From Ascoidea tarda (nom. inval.) (lineage: Eukaryota; Ascomycota; Saccharomycetes; Ascoideales; Ascoideaceae), in assembly GCA_030560485.1 (NCBI GenBank), contig JAKTTS010000179.1:1-27534 (forward strand): a DNA stretch of 27,534 nucleotides. The letters are read 5' to 3'. Every line of letters begins with the position of its first letter. The first letter of the stretch is position 1. Positions 16,513-26,005 of this stretch are shown here, one piece after another. A model generated the notes under the pieces. That model did no database searches, was not told the origin of the DNA, and was given only the letters and a program-made list of their open reading frames with translations. A program made the translations under genes and the position numbers.

Positions 16513-18393
16513 ATGAAAGTCCTCTGTGTTGCTGAAAAGAATTCAATCGCACTGAGCGTGGCTCGAATACTTGGTGGTGGTAATGTGAAAACCAGAAGCT
16601 CGACTTATAAATATGTTAAAAACTACGATTTTACCTTTGATTTCAAAGATGGCAATGGAAGATCCAATGTTACCATGACTGCAGTGAGTGGGCATCTTTA
16701 TTCTCATGATTTTCCATCCCAATATAAATCGTGGGATACAATAACTGCTTCTAAGTTATTTGAAGCTCAGATATATGAAAAGGCTACTTCAGATAGTGCA
16801 AAGATCATCCAGAATATTGTCAAAGAGGCAGCTGGTAGTCTGAAACTAATGATATGGACTGATTGTGATAGGGAAGGCGAGTATATTGGTTATGAAATAG
16901 TTCAGAGTGTTCGAAGCAAATATCCTTTATTCAGTATTGAAAACGCTTTGAGAGCACAATTTTCTCATTTAGAAAAATCTCATATTGTAAGAGCAGCTTT
17001 GAATCCTATAAAACTAGACAAAAATGCAGTTGCTGCTGTTGGAACCAGAATGGAGTTGGACCTAAGAACAGGTGCTATATTCACTAGATTTTTAACAACA
17101 TCGTATCAAAGAAATTTTGCCGATTTAAAAGCCGAAAAAAGAATTATATCTTACGGATCTTGCCAATTCCCAACTTTGGGTTTTGTGGTTGATAGATATA
17201 AAAGAGTTCGATCTTTTATTAAAGAACCATTCTGGTATTTGGATTTGATAGTTAAGAAGGGCAGAATCCAACATAGTTTCAAGTGGTCAAGAGGACATAT
17301 TTTTGATAGGGTTTATGTTACTGCATTACTTGAAAATTGTTTAGCATTTTCTGACAAGGCAATAGTCAGCAATATAGTTAAAAAACCCAAGATAAATTAC
17401 AAGCCATTGCCATTAACAACTGTTGAATTGCAGAAAAAATGCTCAATTTTTTTCAAATTCAGTGCAAAGGACACACTATCTGCTGCAGAGTCTTTGTATA
17501 CTAAGGGGTTTATATCCTATCCAAGAACTGAGACTGATTCTTTTCCCAAAAAAATGAATTTAAAGGAGTTTATTGAAAAGCAAACTCAAGATAGTAAATG
17601 GGGTAGTTATGCAAAATCTTTGTTGGAAGATAATAAGTTTTGTCAACCTAGAACTGGAAAAAACAATGATGAGGCACATCCACCAATTCACCCAGTAAAC
17701 TATCTTAGTCAGTCTGCAAATTTGAATGCAAAAGAGAAAACAATATATGAATATGTTGTTAGGCATTTCTTAGCGTGTTGTTCTGATGATGGTAAAGGTG
17801 ATTCGACTACAATAACGTTAAAGTGGGGGACAGAGACCTTTACTGCGAACTCAATTGTAGTGAGGGAGCTAAATTATTTGGAGGTTTATAACTATTCCAA
17901 ATGGGTCTCAACTACTAAGATGTTGCCTGAACTTGAATTGAATGAGGAAGTTCCAATATTTAAATGCGATATTAAAGATGGATTTACGGCGCCACCTTCA
18001 TACTTGACAGAAACTGAATTGATTTCGCTAATGGATGCTAATGGTATTGGGACAGATGCAACCATTGCAGAACATATTGAAAAAATTAAAACACGAGAAT
18101 ATATTAGTGAAAAGAAAGTGGGCACAATTAAACGTTTAGTTCCAAGCGAATTGGGAATGGGATTGGTCCAGGGATTTGAGAGCATTGATTTTAATAACAA
18201 TATTAGTTTATCAAAACCTTTTTTAAGGAAAAATTTAGAGATGGAATTGAAAAATATTTGTTCTGGTATTAAGACAAAAGAACAAGTATTGCGTGAAATG
18301 ATACAATTATATAAAGAGGCGTTCCAATTGACTACACAAAATTGCGATACATTAATCAAAGTGTATAAAGACATTCAATCCGAAAATAAATAA
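16513..18393 (+). CDS. TOP3: DNA topoisomerase III (type IA)
   Basis: 626 aa, near the length of S. cerevisiae Top3. With the Sgs1/BLM helicase and Rmi1 it dissolves double Holliday junctions and decatenates single strands in the nucleus. The TOPRIM domain starts at MKVLCVAEKNSIA (residues 1-13; acidic Glu8). It holds the metal motif DCDREGE (117-123), preceded by LMIW. The family signature VGTRMELDLRTGAIFTRFLT lies at 176-195. The block YGSCQFPTLGFVVDRYKR lies at 214-231. The catalytic tyrosine is Tyr336 in GFISYPRTETDSFP. NGIGTDATIAEHIEKI lies near residue 514. There is no C-terminal zinc-finger extension, as in other yeast enzymes. Two CTG codons (residues 14 and 110) fall where S. cerevisiae has Lys and Asp. 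The gene is divergent from CTF4 and convergent with TRM8. Confidence 0.97.
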   Translation: MKVLCVAEKNSIALSVARILGGGNVKTRSSTYKYVKNYDFTFDFKDGNGRSNVTMTAVSGHLYSHDFPSQYKSWDTITASKLFEAQIYEKATSDSAKIIQNIVKEAAGSLKLMIWTDCDREGEYIGYEIVQSVRSKYPLFSIENALRAQFSHLEKSHIVRAALNPIKLDKNAVAAVGTRMELDLRTGAIFTRFLTTSYQRNFADLKAEKRIISYGSCQFPTLGFVVDRYKRVRSFIKEPFWYLDLIVKKGRIQHSFKWSRGHIFDRVYVTALLENCLAFSDKAIVSNIVKKPKINYKPLPLTTVELQKKCSIFFKFSAKDTLSAAESLYTKGFISYPRTETDSFPKKMNLKEFIEKQTQDSKWGSYAKSLLEDNKFCQPRTGKNNDEAHPPIHPVNYLSQSANLNAKEKTIYEYVVRHFLACCSDDGKGDSTTITLKWGTETFTANSIVVRELNYLEVYNYSKWVSTTKMLPELELNEEVPIFKCDIKDGFTAPPSYLTETELISLMDANGIGTDATIAEHIEKIKTREYISEKKVGTIKRLVPSELGMGLVQGFESIDFNNNISLSKPFLRKNLEMELKNICSGIKTKEQVLREMIQLYKEAFQLTTQNCDTLIKVYKDIQSENK

Positions 18394-18403
18394 ATAATAT
18401 AAA

Positions 18404-19562
<1,159 letters not shown>

Positions 19563-22259
19563 ATGTTGCAATCAATCTGCTTTTCGAAAGACGACTTCTT
19601 CAGGGTTTTTCCTGTTCCTTCTTCGCTAGTCAGCAGTGTAGGTTTTGCCTACGCCAATTCGGATCTTGATGTGGAAACTGATTTCAATCTTGTTGTTGAG
19701 TGGTTGTCCGGTTTTCAAGCCAATGTCAGCCCTCCCATTGTGATTGAGCGAGCAATCAAAAACATATTTGGTTTGGAAGATCAGTTGGTTGAAGTTTATG
19801 TGGAATTGATCAGAAACAGTTTTGCTCAAAAGGCTGTGGGTGATTTATCAGAGTGTTTACACAATAATCAAATTGAATCAATTGGAAAAGATCAGGCCCA
19901 ACATGGGGAGACCAGACATCAAGATGAATACCGGAGCAAAATAGAAGATTTTAATGAAGAAACGACAGTGAAAATTATTGAAACCATTAAACTTATCAAA
20001 GACCATTATTTTTTTCCCTTGAGATTTTTGAATTTGAATTCAGATCAAATATTGGTTATCGATAAATCATTAAATGCTTTATTTCAAGCTGTTTTGTTAT
20101 CACCGAATTTAAATGAGCAAAATGATAATCAGTTTAATATTATTTCTAATTTTAATTTCATTGAAAACTTGGATAAGCTATACCAAAACTACTTGTTTAA
20201 TAATAACTCGTCAGATTTTGTCAATTTACTTAATTTGAGCAATATTTTAATAAACATTGATTTGACTAAAAATCTCAATTTCACAATAGCTAAAGTGACT
20301 CAACTGTATCTCAAAAATTACATTTTTACCAATTGCTCTAAGATCTGGGATGAATTTCTACTTGAAAAGATATATTTATTTATTAAATCAGAAATTGTTC
20401 CTAAATTGATAAATTTTCCGTTTTTATTAATAAATGATTTTGATGAATACTATTACTACAATAATACCAATACGGTTAATAGCAGTATTTCTAGAGATGC
20501 TAATAGCTCAGGTTTCACAAATAATAATAATAACAATAATAATAATAATAACTTTAATTATAATTATAATTATGATGACATTCAGGCTTCTCCGATTCAT
20601 ATAAAGACATCAAAAAGGCAAAACATTCATGATTTCGGACGTAAGAATGATTTTGATAATAGTTCTAACTCGGAAAATGAGGATGCTAAAGAAACATCTA
20701 ATTTTTTATTCAAAAATTTGAAAAATATTGCTGATTCAGAACTAGTGAATCTAAGAATAATTGAGAGTTTTGATATACTAATTGATTTTCCCAATTCAAT
20801 CATCGCGTTGAAGGAGTTACGGCAATCGCTCAAAACTTCAAGTCAAAGAAGTAATTTAGTTAATACTTTTATTATGTTGTGTACAAAGAGATTGCTACTA
20901 GCCGGTGCAAATACAATTGATATTATAACGTGTTACATATCGACGATTAAGATATTTTTAATTATTGATCCAAGAGGTGTATTGTTGGATAAAGTTTGCA
21001 GGCCGATTCGAAAGTATCTTCAAGAGAGAGAAGATACAATTGAATATATTGTGCATGGTCTATTAAATGACCAAAATAATGAATTGAGTGAATTAGGTGA
21101 AGAGTTGAAGAAAACTGAAAAAATTAAAAAAATCAATAATTATAATGTGACGACTTTAGCCACTGTTAATGGCGGCAGTGACAATAAAGTAGTTGTTGAT
21201 ATTCAAGAAGAGTTAAGTTGGACACCGGATCCTATTGATGCTTTACCTGATTTTAAAAAATCCAAAGTCAACGATGTTATCGAATCGCTAATAACTTTGT
21301 TTCATCCAAAGGATATTTTTCTTAATGAAATTACAACGGTTTTATCTTCTCAATTACTAAAGCTCACGGATTACAATATTAACGAGATCATTAGCAAGAT
21401 CGAACTATTAAAATTGAGATTTGGAGAATCCGAGTTTGATTCATTAGAAGTGATGGTAAAGGATATATCAGACTCTGAAACAATGGATAGTATATTGCAT
21501 AAAAACAATGGAGAAAACAGCAAATTTCATTCAACGGTATTGTCTCGTTTGTTTTGGCCTAATGTTATATCAAGATTGAAAAAAGAAAAATTTACATTTC
21601 CTGCAGAAATCCAGAAACAGTGTGATCTGTATTCGTCAAACTTCAAAAAATTGAAAAGAGATCGCGAGCTTGTTTGGTTGCCAACGTTAGGAACAGTTGA
21701 AATCGAGCTCGAATTAGAAGACCGGGTGAAAACATTCAATGTTTCCCCAGACAAAGCCACAGTTATAATGAATTTTCAAGAGAAGCCCAGATTGAGTATA
21801 GAAGAGCTTAAAAATCGGTTTCCTGATTTGTCAGAGAGCATATTGAAAAAATCCATCACCTTCTGGATCAAGCAGGGCGTGTTAGAAGAAGCTACACCAA
21901 GCACCTACAGTGTTGTTGAAAACGAGAAGGAGAGAACCAAAGCTGCGAAAAAGAACCAGGGGGCCTCGATCGACGCAGCAAACGATAACGACAACATCAT
22001 CGATGCTGAGAACGAGAACGAATCCGAGGTGTATGAGGCTGCGATGCAAAACTACTGGCCCTTTATCAGCTACATGCTCACACTGCATGGCTCGTTGCAG
22101 GCCGACAGAATACACTCCTTCTTGGGGTTGGTGGTGCCCAAGGAAATGGGCTACTCCTACTCCAAAGAGCAGTTGCGAACCTTTCTCGAGTGGTGTGTGA
22201 AGCAGAGCACCCTCGAGCCGGTGCTTCCGAACTCGTTTCGGTTGAAGAAGAACGATTGA
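19563..22259 (+). CDS. APC2: Anaphase-promoting complex cullin subunit APC2
   Basis: 898 aa from the ATG at 19563 (MLQSICFSKDDFF); a 13-codon upstream extension starts with TTG. Apc2 is the cullin scaffold of the APC/C ubiquitin ligase and carries the RING subunit Apc11. The N-terminal half is helical and diverged, with an 11-Asn run at residues 320-330. The cullin homology region is clear from about 425: LLLAGANTIDIITCYISTIK, IDPRGVLLDKVCRPIRKYL, LREDTIEYIVHGLL-like residues, then VMVKDISDSETMDSIL, TVLSRLFWPNVI and LKRDRELVWLPTLGTVEIEL. A winged-helix segment follows (LSIEELKNRFPDLSE). The last 70 residues match the APC2 winged-helix B domain (YWPFISYMLTLHGSLQADRI). An acidic/Ala linker at about 785-820 precedes it, and the final 350 bp are GC-rich compared with the rest. 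DCN1 follows 102 bp downstream on the same strand. Confidence 0.93.
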   Translation: MLQSICFSKDDFFRVFPVPSSLVSSVGFAYANSDLDVETDFNLVVEWLSGFQANVSPPIVIERAIKNIFGLEDQLVEVYVELIRNSFAQKAVGDLSECLHNNQIESIGKDQAQHGETRHQDEYRSKIEDFNEETTVKIIETIKLIKDHYFFPLRFLNLNSDQILVIDKSLNALFQAVLLSPNLNEQNDNQFNIISNFNFIENLDKLYQNYLFNNNSSDFVNLLNLSNILINIDLTKNLNFTIAKVTQLYLKNYIFTNCSKIWDEFLLEKIYLFIKSEIVPKLINFPFLLINDFDEYYYYNNTNTVNSSISRDANSSGFTNNNNNNNNNNNFNYNYNYDDIQASPIHIKTSKRQNIHDFGRKNDFDNSSNSENEDAKETSNFLFKNLKNIADSELVNLRIIESFDILIDFPNSIIALKELRQSLKTSSQRSNLVNTFIMLCTKRLLLAGANTIDIITCYISTIKIFLIIDPRGVLLDKVCRPIRKYLQEREDTIEYIVHGLLNDQNNELSELGEELKKTEKIKKINNYNVTTLATVNGGSDNKVVVDIQEELSWTPDPIDALPDFKKSKVNDVIESLITLFHPKDIFLNEITTVLSSQLLKLTDYNINEIISKIELLKLRFGESEFDSLEVMVKDISDSETMDSILHKNNGENSKFHSTVLSRLFWPNVISRLKKEKFTFPAEIQKQCDLYSSNFKKLKRDRELVWLPTLGTVEIELELEDRVKTFNVSPDKATVIMNFQEKPRLSIEELKNRFPDLSESILKKSITFWIKQGVLEEATPSTYSVVENEKERTKAAKKNQGASIDAANDNDNIIDAENENESEVYEAAMQNYWPFISYMLTLHGSLQADRIHSFLGLVVPKEMGYSYSKEQLRTFLEWCVKQSTLEPVLPNSFRLKKND
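20520..20552 (+). repeat. AAT trinucleotide run (11 Asn)
   Basis: Eleven consecutive Asn codons (nine AAT, two AAC) in a low-complexity loop of APC2, followed by alternating Asn-Tyr. A likely length-variable microsatellite. Confidence 0.9.
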
Positions 22260-22361
22260 GTCCGTTCCGAAACCAGGCCTCCGCCTTGGCGTGAATAGGG
22301 GATCGCTTTTGAGCCTATTGTGCTCTCTCCATGGCTTTATATCCAGCCAGATAAGATAAAG

Positions 22362-23320
22362 ATGCTAAATGTATGTGTTTCTTCTGACTGCAACCCCTTG
22401 GAAGTGCTTGGACTAACACTCGCCAGGAAAACCAACGAAAGCTAGTTTCTCGGTTTTGCGAGGTCACTGCCTCCTCTACCAACGAGGCCTCCTTTTACTT
22501 GAAGAACAACCACTGGATGATTGACAATGCCATGGACAGTTACTTTTCGTCACTGAACGATTCGGCACGCTACAGATCTTCTCTGAACCCCAAGAGAAAA
22601 GTTAGTTTGCCACTTTCAAATATAGAGAAAATATATCAAAACTATGCTGGTAAGTAAATGTGTCACTTCTTTCTATCGGGTTTTCAAAAAACAGTAGTTT
22701 TCAATGATTGACTAACAGGTGCCTTGCTACATCCAGATCCTGATAATCGAGAGCAAATTGGTTTGGATGGGACTTCAAATTATATCCAGGACTTGGGCCT
22801 TGAACCCGAAGACAGAAGGGCCTTGATCTTGGCCTTTGTTCTCAATTCTCCTTCAATGGGTATATTCAGGCGTGAATCATTTGTGTCATATTGGACTGCA
22901 CAAAACACACACACCCTTCCTGATATGAGAAGATTGCTCGATCGTTTTGAAGATGAGTTGAAATCAGAGACAGGATATATCAAGTTGAAACAACTATACA
23001 GGTATTCCTTCGGTTTCATCATAGAAAAGAATCAAAGAACAATTGACCCAGATATAGCCATTGAATATTGGAAATTGTTATTGGAAGACAGGTTTCCAAA
23101 GAAAATCCCAAGTTGGTGCGAATTTGTCAAACTGGGGAAAAAGGGTGGAATTTCAAAGGATATCTGGAACATGTTTTTGGATTTTTTAATTCAGTATAAA
23201 GATGATAACGCTTATGATAACTGGGACCCAATGGCAGCGTGGCCTAATATAATCGATGAATTTGTAAGCTATTGCAGAAAAGATACAATTAATGATTTTG
23301 AAGATGATATGTATTTCTGA
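22362..23320 (+). CDS. DCN1: Cullin neddylation E3 component DCN1 (three exons)
   Basis: 277 aa, close to S. cerevisiae Dcn1 (269). Dcn1 promotes transfer of the ubiquitin-like Rub1/NEDD8 from Ubc12 to cullins. Exon 1 is only nine bases (22362-22370, ATG plus two codons). Intron 1 is 22371-22426 (GTATGT, branch GACTAAC, acceptor GCCAG). Exon 2 is 22427-22649. Intron 2 is 22650-22718 (GTAAGT, branch GACTAAC directly followed by the AG). Exon 3 is 22719-23320. Residues 4-45 form the UBA domain (RKLVSRFCEVTASSTNEASF, then NNHWMIDNAMDSYF). The PONY/DCUN1 domain follows from about 68: IEKIYQNYAG, AIEYWKLLLEDRFP and the cullin-binding DPMAAWPNIIDEF near 248-260. All hallmark blocks are present. It lies downstream of APC2. 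Confidence 0.92.
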
Positions 23321-23484
23321 TCTTTTTATTAGATAAGCTCATATAATCATGTGATGTCAATTGTCAAACTCAAACTCAAACTCAAACTTAAATATAATTG
23401 TAAATTACAAGTATAGTGTTTCAATTTTTAAATATATCATTTGTTATAAATAATAAAAAGAAAATAATCGACAATTTGTTCTTT
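23321..23484. other. Convergent DCN1/MEP intergenic region
   Basis: 164 bp between stop codons. It holds a CATGTGAT E-box-like site at 23348-23355 (reverse of ATCACATG), four CAAACT repeats, and AT-rich sequence probably used for 3'-end formation of both genes. Confidence 0.6.
23365..23388 (+). repeat. CAAACT hexanucleotide repeat, four copies
   Basis: Four perfect tandem copies of CAAACT between the convergent DCN1 and MEP genes. Confidence 0.9.
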
Positions 23485-24936
23485 CTAAACCTCGCTGAAG
23501 TTGACTCTAGAATTAACATTTTTAAGATAACTCGAAGACTCCTTTGAAGAAGATGGTTCTCTGCCATTATAATACTCGTATCTAATTCCAGATGCAACCC
23601 CAACTAAATCGTCAAATGTTTCGGCAAGCTCAAACAAATCCATACCTTCTTCTTCGCCTCTTTCAGACACTCTCATTTTCAAGCCTGGGATCTTGTCAAT
23701 AAGAAAACAGAGAGCATATGTGAAAACAAAAGACCATCCAGTTATAGCTGCAATAGAAGCAAATTGGTAGCCCATTTGCTTCCAGTTATGCCAAATCCAA
23801 CCACCCTCAATCACTGTCACGCCATCAAGACCTGCAATATTTGGAGAAGCTAATAATCCACACATTATTGCACCCACCATACCACCAATTCCATGCAAGT
23901 TGAATGAGTAGGTCACATCATCAATATCAAACCATTTGTTAACATTATAAGTAAGACGACAAACGGTGGCAGTAACTATAGCTGAAATGACAGCGCCCCA
24001 GGTTGTAACAAACCCACAGGTAGGAGTAATTGCAACTAACCCTGCTATTGCACCATCGCATGCCGCAAAAAGGGACCATTTTCCGGTCAAAATGTAATCA
24101 ATAATAGTAAATGTGAAGCATGCAAACGAAGCAGCTATTTGGGTATTTGCCATAATATAACCAGTTCTAACATTCACAGTGAGCAAAGTTCCTGAATTAA
24201 AACACAACCATGTCATCCAAATTAACGAAACACCAATCATTGTAATAACCGGAGATGAATCTCTGGTCTCTGGAAGGTTTCCCAACTCTTTCCATTCTTT
24301 TCTTTTTCCCAAAAACAATGAATAGGATAAGGAAGCAACCCCAGAAGCTATATGCACAGGACCACCACCAGCAAAATCCAATGCACCAATTTTATAAAGC
24401 CAGCCATTTGTGCCCCAGACCCAGAAAGCAAAGGGACAGTATACAATAGTTACCCAGCAAAATGATAGGACTAACGATGGTAATAATCGACCCCTCTCTG
24501 CAATGGCACCAACAAAAATCTGAACTGTTGCAACAGCGAAAAAACATGAAAATAAAAAATAAACAATCGAAGGAATGCTTCCACCTTCTATTAATGGCCC
24601 TTCATTAACATTCATTAAACCCCCCATTCTTAAGTTTCCAATGAGTTCAGAAGTTGATGTCGTTGAACAAGCTAATGAATAACCCACTAAATACCACTGA
24701 ATTGTAACAACTGACGTTACCAAATAACTTTGCAATATCAATTGTAACCTATTTTTCTTTTTTAGCATTCCAGCATAAAATAATCCAATACCTGGTGTGA
24801 TGATAAAAATCATAACAGAACATAGTAAAATGTAAGCAATATCAACTCCAACAAAAGTTGAAGTTTGTTCTGCTAAATCTGACAAGTTCTTCTTACGAAG
24901 AAGCATTGCCGATGAGAATGCATTGCTCCCAACCAT
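23485..24936 (-). CDS. Ammonium transporter, MEP2-type Amt/Mep/Rh
   Basis: 483 aa, a plasma-membrane ammonium transporter with about 11 membrane helices. The first helix region is VDIAYILLCSVMIFIITPGI, then GLFYAGMLKKKNRLQLIL. Further family blocks are IQWYLVGYSLA, FVGAIAERGR, VYCPFAFWVWGTNGWL and ALDFAGGGPVHIASG. The pore twin histidines are His195 and His348 (NLHGIGG). The first is Glu in S. cerevisiae Mep1/Mep3 and His in Mep2, so this is Mep2-type. The pore Phe of CFNSG (residue 246) is kept. The cytosolic C-terminus starts IPGLKMRVSERGEEEGMD and is about 70 residues long, ending Ser-rich. Several positions are diverged from usual fungal Mep proteins (WMTWLCFNSGT instead of the common WFGWFGFNGGS type). 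Mep2-type proteins can also signal ammonium in filamentous growth; that role here is inference. A long gene-free region lies upstream. Confidence 0.93.
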   Translation of the reverse strand: MVGSNAFSSAMLLRKKNLSDLAEQTSTFVGVDIAYILLCSVMIFIITPGIGLFYAGMLKKKNRLQLILQSYLVTSVVTIQWYLVGYSLACSTTSTSELIGNLRMGGLMNVNEGPLIEGGSIPSIVYFLFSCFFAVATVQIFVGAIAERGRLLPSLVLSFCWVTIVYCPFAFWVWGTNGWLYKIGALDFAGGGPVHIASGVASLSYSLFLGKRKEWKELGNLPETRDSSPVITMIGVSLIWMTWLCFNSGTLLTVNVRTGYIMANTQIAASFACFTFTIIDYILTGKWSLFAACDGAIAGLVAITPTCGFVTTWGAVISAIVTATVCRLTYNVNKWFDIDDVTYSFNLHGIGGMVGAIMCGLLASPNIAGLDGVTVIEGGWIWHNWKQMGYQFASIAAITGWSFVFTYALCFLIDKIPGLKMRVSERGEEEGMDLFELAETFDDLVGVASGIRYEYYNGREPSSSKESSSYLKNVNSRVNFSEV

Positions 24937-25040
24937 TATAAAAAGTTGCTTTGATTAGTCAAAGTTTTACTTTCAAAAGATACTACAAAACACAAGAAAA
25001 TCAACTCCAAATACAACATCAGAGAATCGGTCTATTTATT

Positions 25041-25055
25041 TATATATATATATAT
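25041..25055. promoter_or_regulatory. Possible TATA element of the MEP gene
   Basis: A TATATATATATATAT run starting about 105 bp upstream of the MEP ATG, at a normal yeast TATA distance. In AT-rich DNA this may be chance. Confidence 0.3.
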
Positions 25056-25607
25056 TGGGTTTCTACTCATTACTCCATTACAGAAACTTTGCTTCACAAA
25101 CCCAACTGCAATTTAAAGAAATCACAGGGTCTTTTTTGTTCTTTTAAATTGATAAAGCAACGGTGCCTTTAAGGCAATTGTTAATATAGCTGTTCTTATT
25201 AATTGCCAAACACAATCCCGATAGATTTGCACAACTGAGATTTGGCTAATAAAATAGGTGGTAACTCCAAGCTTTCTGGAACTTTTGGAATATGCTAAGG
25301 TTAAATTGCATAAATCTAGAAAAGTTGAACAATCAAACAAGAAGCACAGCACTAACCCAAACTGTTATCTCTAGATTAGATCAACAACTTTATGCTGGTA
25401 GCCTATCTCTGTCAACTCTATTTTGTCACAGAACAACTCTTAACACTTGTTATTGGCGCAAATTGTCTCCTAAAGATCGCCATTTATGTCTTCCACTTGA
25501 AATTCAGTTAAATGTTGTTTCGCAGATGGAGGGACACATATCTAGCGCGGAACTAAGAGAAAAAAAGCTTATCTGTCTGAGAAATTGCTTGTTTTTTCAA
25601 TGAAACC

Positions 25608-25630
25608 AGATCGTGCAGATCGTGCAGATC
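25608..25630 (+). repeat. AGATCGTGC tandem repeat
   Basis: Two perfect copies of AGATCGTGC plus a partial third (AGATC), in the MEP upstream region. It stands out because it is GC-balanced in an AT-rich setting. Confidence 0.85.
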
Positions 25631-25987
25631 TATTTTTCTTTTTCCAGAATACTTAGCTTAAAAATGGAAATCAGTTCTCGGAAAATAAAAGAATTTCAAT
25701 TGTTCTTTAATTTCAACATTTAAGTGAAAATTAATTCAAGCACAACTATAACTGAAGAACTATAAGCCTGAGAAAAGTATTTTAACAGATGATCAGGTTT
25801 AGCTTACCTTGGTGTAATCGGAAATGTCTTCCTAAAACAGTTTGCTTTGAGGGAAATGTTCTTATCAATTTTCTCGGTCAAATTAAATAAGTTATTGTTT
25901 TGTTATTTTAATTAATTTATACTAAATCCAAAAGCAAATTTTATTTTTCAACAGGTCGACTTGTATTGCACACTATCGTTATCATTT

Positions 25988-26005
25988 GATTCTGATTCTG
26001 ATTCT
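25988..26005 (+). repeat. GATTCT hexanucleotide repeat, three copies
   Basis: Three perfect tandem GATTCT copies in otherwise non-coding sequence. Confidence 0.85.

Noticed and set aside
25292-25603. 103-codon ATG frame upstream of the MEP gene
   Set aside because: No family resemblance, no domain and no supporting context. Length alone is weak evidence.
25679-25691. CGGAAAATAAAAG as a CDEIII-like element
   Set aside because: Several consensus positions differ and there is no CDEI partner at the right distance and orientation.
25793-25803. ACAGATGATCAGG, resembling the U6 snRNA core ACAGAGATGATCAGC
   Set aside because: The invariant ACAGAGA is missing, and no flanking U6 stem, 5' stem-loop or B box is seen nearby.
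25919-25953. TACTAAAT followed by TTTTATTTTTCAACAG, like an intron 3' end
   Set aside because: No open frame follows it, and no donor with coding sequence precedes it.
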